64,000 nt of DNA from Lachnospiraceae bacterium (GTDB lineage: Bacteria > Bacillota > Clostridia > Lachnospirales > Lachnospiraceae), in NCBI GenBank assembly GCA_017468395.1, contig JAFUIR010000022.1, positions 31,059 to 95,058 on the forward strand, read 5' to 3'. A program made the position numbers and the translations under genes. The notes under the pieces are model-generated. The model was not told the DNA's origin. It was given only the letters and a program-made list of their open reading frames with translations, and searched no databases. Of this stretch, positions 62,751-64,000 are shown piece after piece (within the stretch, counting starts at the first letter, position 1; every line of letters begins with the position of its first letter).

Positions 62751-63683
62751 GTGGTACTGAAAGAAGAAGTTGACAAGTATTTGCATTACTGTGAATTCCA
62801 AAAAGAATTGGACAGCAAGACCATAAGGGCGTACAGGATGGATTTAGAGCAGTTTATTGCCTTTATGAAAAAGTATGATGAAGTCATGGGAAAGGAAGAG
62901 ATTAATTCATATTTGTTATACATCCATGATATGTATAGGCAAAAAACTGTGAAAAGAAAAATAGCCAGTGTGAAAGCATTGTTCCGGTATCTGGAAGAAG
63001 AGGAGATTATTGAGTTAGATCCGTTTCACAAGATAAAAACAAAATTCAAAGAGGAAACAGTTCTGCCAAAGATTGTGCCGAGAAGCGTGATTGAGCAGTT
63101 GTTGGATTATTTGTACAAGGAGATGGCTTCTGCGGATTGTACGCAGTGGCACAAAAAAATGATATTGAGAGACATTGCTGTAGTGGAAATGCTTTTTGCA
63201 ACCGGACTACGGATTTCGGAACTATGCCATTTACAGAGGGGATTTTTTGATTCACAGACCGGGGTACTTTGCATACAGGGAAAGGGAGGGAAAGAAAGAT
63301 ATTTGCAGATTGGCAGTAGTGATGTATTGAACATTCTAAACGCTTATAGCCAAAAATTTGAGAAGAATATAAAGGAACATGGATATTTTTTTGTGAACAG
63401 ATATGGTCAGCCTTTGTCCGAACAGTCGGCCAGACGGATGATACACAGGCATGCGGCTGCCATCCATGCGGATAGAAACATCACTCCCCATATGTTCCGC
63501 CATTCCTTTGCAACCTTTCTGATGGAAGAGGACGTAAATATCCGTTACATTCAAAAGATGCTTGGGCATGCATCCATCACAACCACCCAGATATATACTT
63601 ATGTGGCAACGGAAAAAGAGCGTGAAATCCTTAGAACCAGACATCCCAGAAATAAGATGCTGGTAGGGCAAATAAATTTGTAG
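62751..63683 (+). CDS. tyrosine recombinase (Xer/integrase family)
   Basis: A 310-residue site-specific recombinase. SAM-like core-binding domain about 1-95; catalytic domain from about 110 with R154 (ATGLRISE), K178 (GKGGKERY), H247 and R250 (HMFRHSF), H273 (LGHAS) and nucleophile Y282 (TQIYTY). Length matches XerC/XerD. It starts at GTG with AGAGGAGG (62735-62741) upstream. It could be a genuine Xer protein or a solitary integrase; it is not next to an obvious mobile element or att repeat. It is not clustered with the usual xerD neighbours. Confidence 0.88.
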   Translation: MVLKEEVDKYLHYCEFQKELDSKTIRAYRMDLEQFIAFMKKYDEVMGKEEINSYLLYIHDMYRQKTVKRKIASVKALFRYLEEEEIIELDPFHKIKTKFKEETVLPKIVPRSVIEQLLDYLYKEMASADCTQWHKKMILRDIAVVEMLFATGLRISELCHLQRGFFDSQTGVLCIQGKGGKERYLQIGSSDVLNILNAYSQKFEKNIKEHGYFFVNRYGQPLSEQSARRMIHRHAAAIHADRNITPHMFRHSFATFLMEEDVNIRYIQKMLGHASITTTQIYTYVATEKEREILRTRHPRNKMLVGQINL

Positions 63684-63702
63684 GGAAAATAGTGGAAGTT
63701 TA

Positions 63703-63731
63703 TTGTAAATATTGTCGAAATATGGTATTAT
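63703..63731 (+). promoter_or_regulatory. promoter downstream of the recombinase gene
   Basis: TTGTAA (63703-63708), 17-base spacer, TATTAT (63726-63731). Two hairpins follow: ACCGTT/AACGGT (63743-63758) and CGGTGTGAAAT (63759-63769) with ATTTTCACACCG (63801-63812). The second covers the micro-ORF start. Confidence 0.5.
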
Positions 63732-63767
63732 ATCAATGTAGTACCGTTGGGGAACGGTCGGTGTGAA

Positions 63768-63896
63768 ATGGGAAAAGAAAATTGGAAATATTATGATTCG
63801 ATTTTCACACCGCTAACAATGGGCTTAGTGGTGTGTTTTTTGATAGCGACGAAGTGTTTGGTACTGATAATTAAGTATTATCCATTGGAAAAATAA
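63768..63896 (+). CDS. possible 42-residue membrane micro-protein
   Basis: A short ORF from ATG 63768 to TAA 63896. It encodes 42 residues with a polar start (MGKENWKYYDSIF) and one hydrophobic helix (about 18-38, MGLVVCFLIATKCLVLII), ending YYPLEK. This is the size and shape of small single-helix membrane proteins such as toxins or transporter regulators. The ribosome site is weak (GGTGTGAA), and its start lies in the stem of a hairpin. It may be chance. Confidence 0.35.
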   Translation: MGKENWKYYDSIFTPLTMGLVVCFLIATKCLVLIIKYYPLEK

Positions 63897-63966
63897 AAGA
63901 AATCTGATAGTGGCATAAATGTGATAGTTTTCAGGGATTATGGTAGTAGATAGAAAGAGAAAAAAA

Positions 63967-64000
63967 ATGAACAAAGAACAATTTTTAGAAATTTATTCGG
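63967..64000 (+). CDS. start of a truncated gene at the window end
   Basis: ATG 63967 follows an AGAAAGAGA purine tract. The visible frame is MNKEQFLEIYS, cut by the window edge. No function can be assigned. Confidence 0.45.
   Translation, partial: MNKEQFLEIYS

Overview
The window looks like chromosome of a spore-forming, low-GC Gram-positive gut anaerobe of the Clostridia, most likely family Lachnospiraceae. The evidence is an alpha/beta-type small acid-soluble spore protein, strong AGGAGG ribosome sites, the tig-clpP-clpX-lon gene order, a PPi-type phosphofructokinase, DUF4250 and DUF4003 proteins, and many glycoside hydrolases. This placement is inference; no 16S rRNA lies in the window.

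Layout. 1-4.7 kb: small accessory genes (methyltransferase, acetyltransferase, a decayed NUDIX gene, DUF4003, membrane and flavodoxin-like proteins). 4.8-8.5 kb: an accessory block with a small XRE regulator whose last codons form a terminator hairpin, a TIR-domain protein, a second ClpP-type peptidase, and a soluble VirD4/TraG-type ATPase with no other conjugation genes. This is the best candidate for an undescribed system. 8.5-17.5 kb: a hexuronide utilisation cluster with two AraC regulators, a GPH-family symporter, a GH2 enzyme, and uxuA-uxuB. 17.6-20.1 kb: a DUF3592-like membrane protein, a very AT-rich MATE-like gene framed by imperfect inverted repeats, and tRNA-Leu(TAG).

20.2-31 kb: YfhO membrane protein, PPi-type PFK, LacI regulator, malQ, CYTH and DJ-1 proteins, SASP, and an ABC importer whose permease and ATPase are fused. 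31-40.2 kb: the proteostasis block (trigger factor, ClpP, ClpX, Lon), with engB, an AI-2E-type transporter, truA and vanZ following lon. 40.3-47.9 kb: an ABC exporter with a palindromic operator, a GH105 enzyme, a 247-bp foldback element, an MBOAT / SGNH-like / MntP operon on the minus strand, and a cold-shock gene with a terminator-like leader hairpin. 47.9-52.4 kb: GH43 and a circularly permuted GH3. 52.4-64 kb: AGCS symporter, ClpB, secreted CAP-domain protein with a WalR-like box, DUF4250, ASKHA protein, polysaccharide deacetylase, an HD-GYP protein with a C-terminal receiver, a lipoprotein, a Xer-type recombinase, a micro-ORF, and the start of a truncated gene.

Functionally the window combines plant or host glycan uptake and breakdown (GH2, GH3, GH43, GH105, MalQ, UxuAB) with protein quality control (Tig, ClpP/X, Lon, ClpB). 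Starts were moved inward where a Shine-Dalgarno sequence clearly pointed to an internal ATG. No homology search was run; family calls rest on motifs read by eye.
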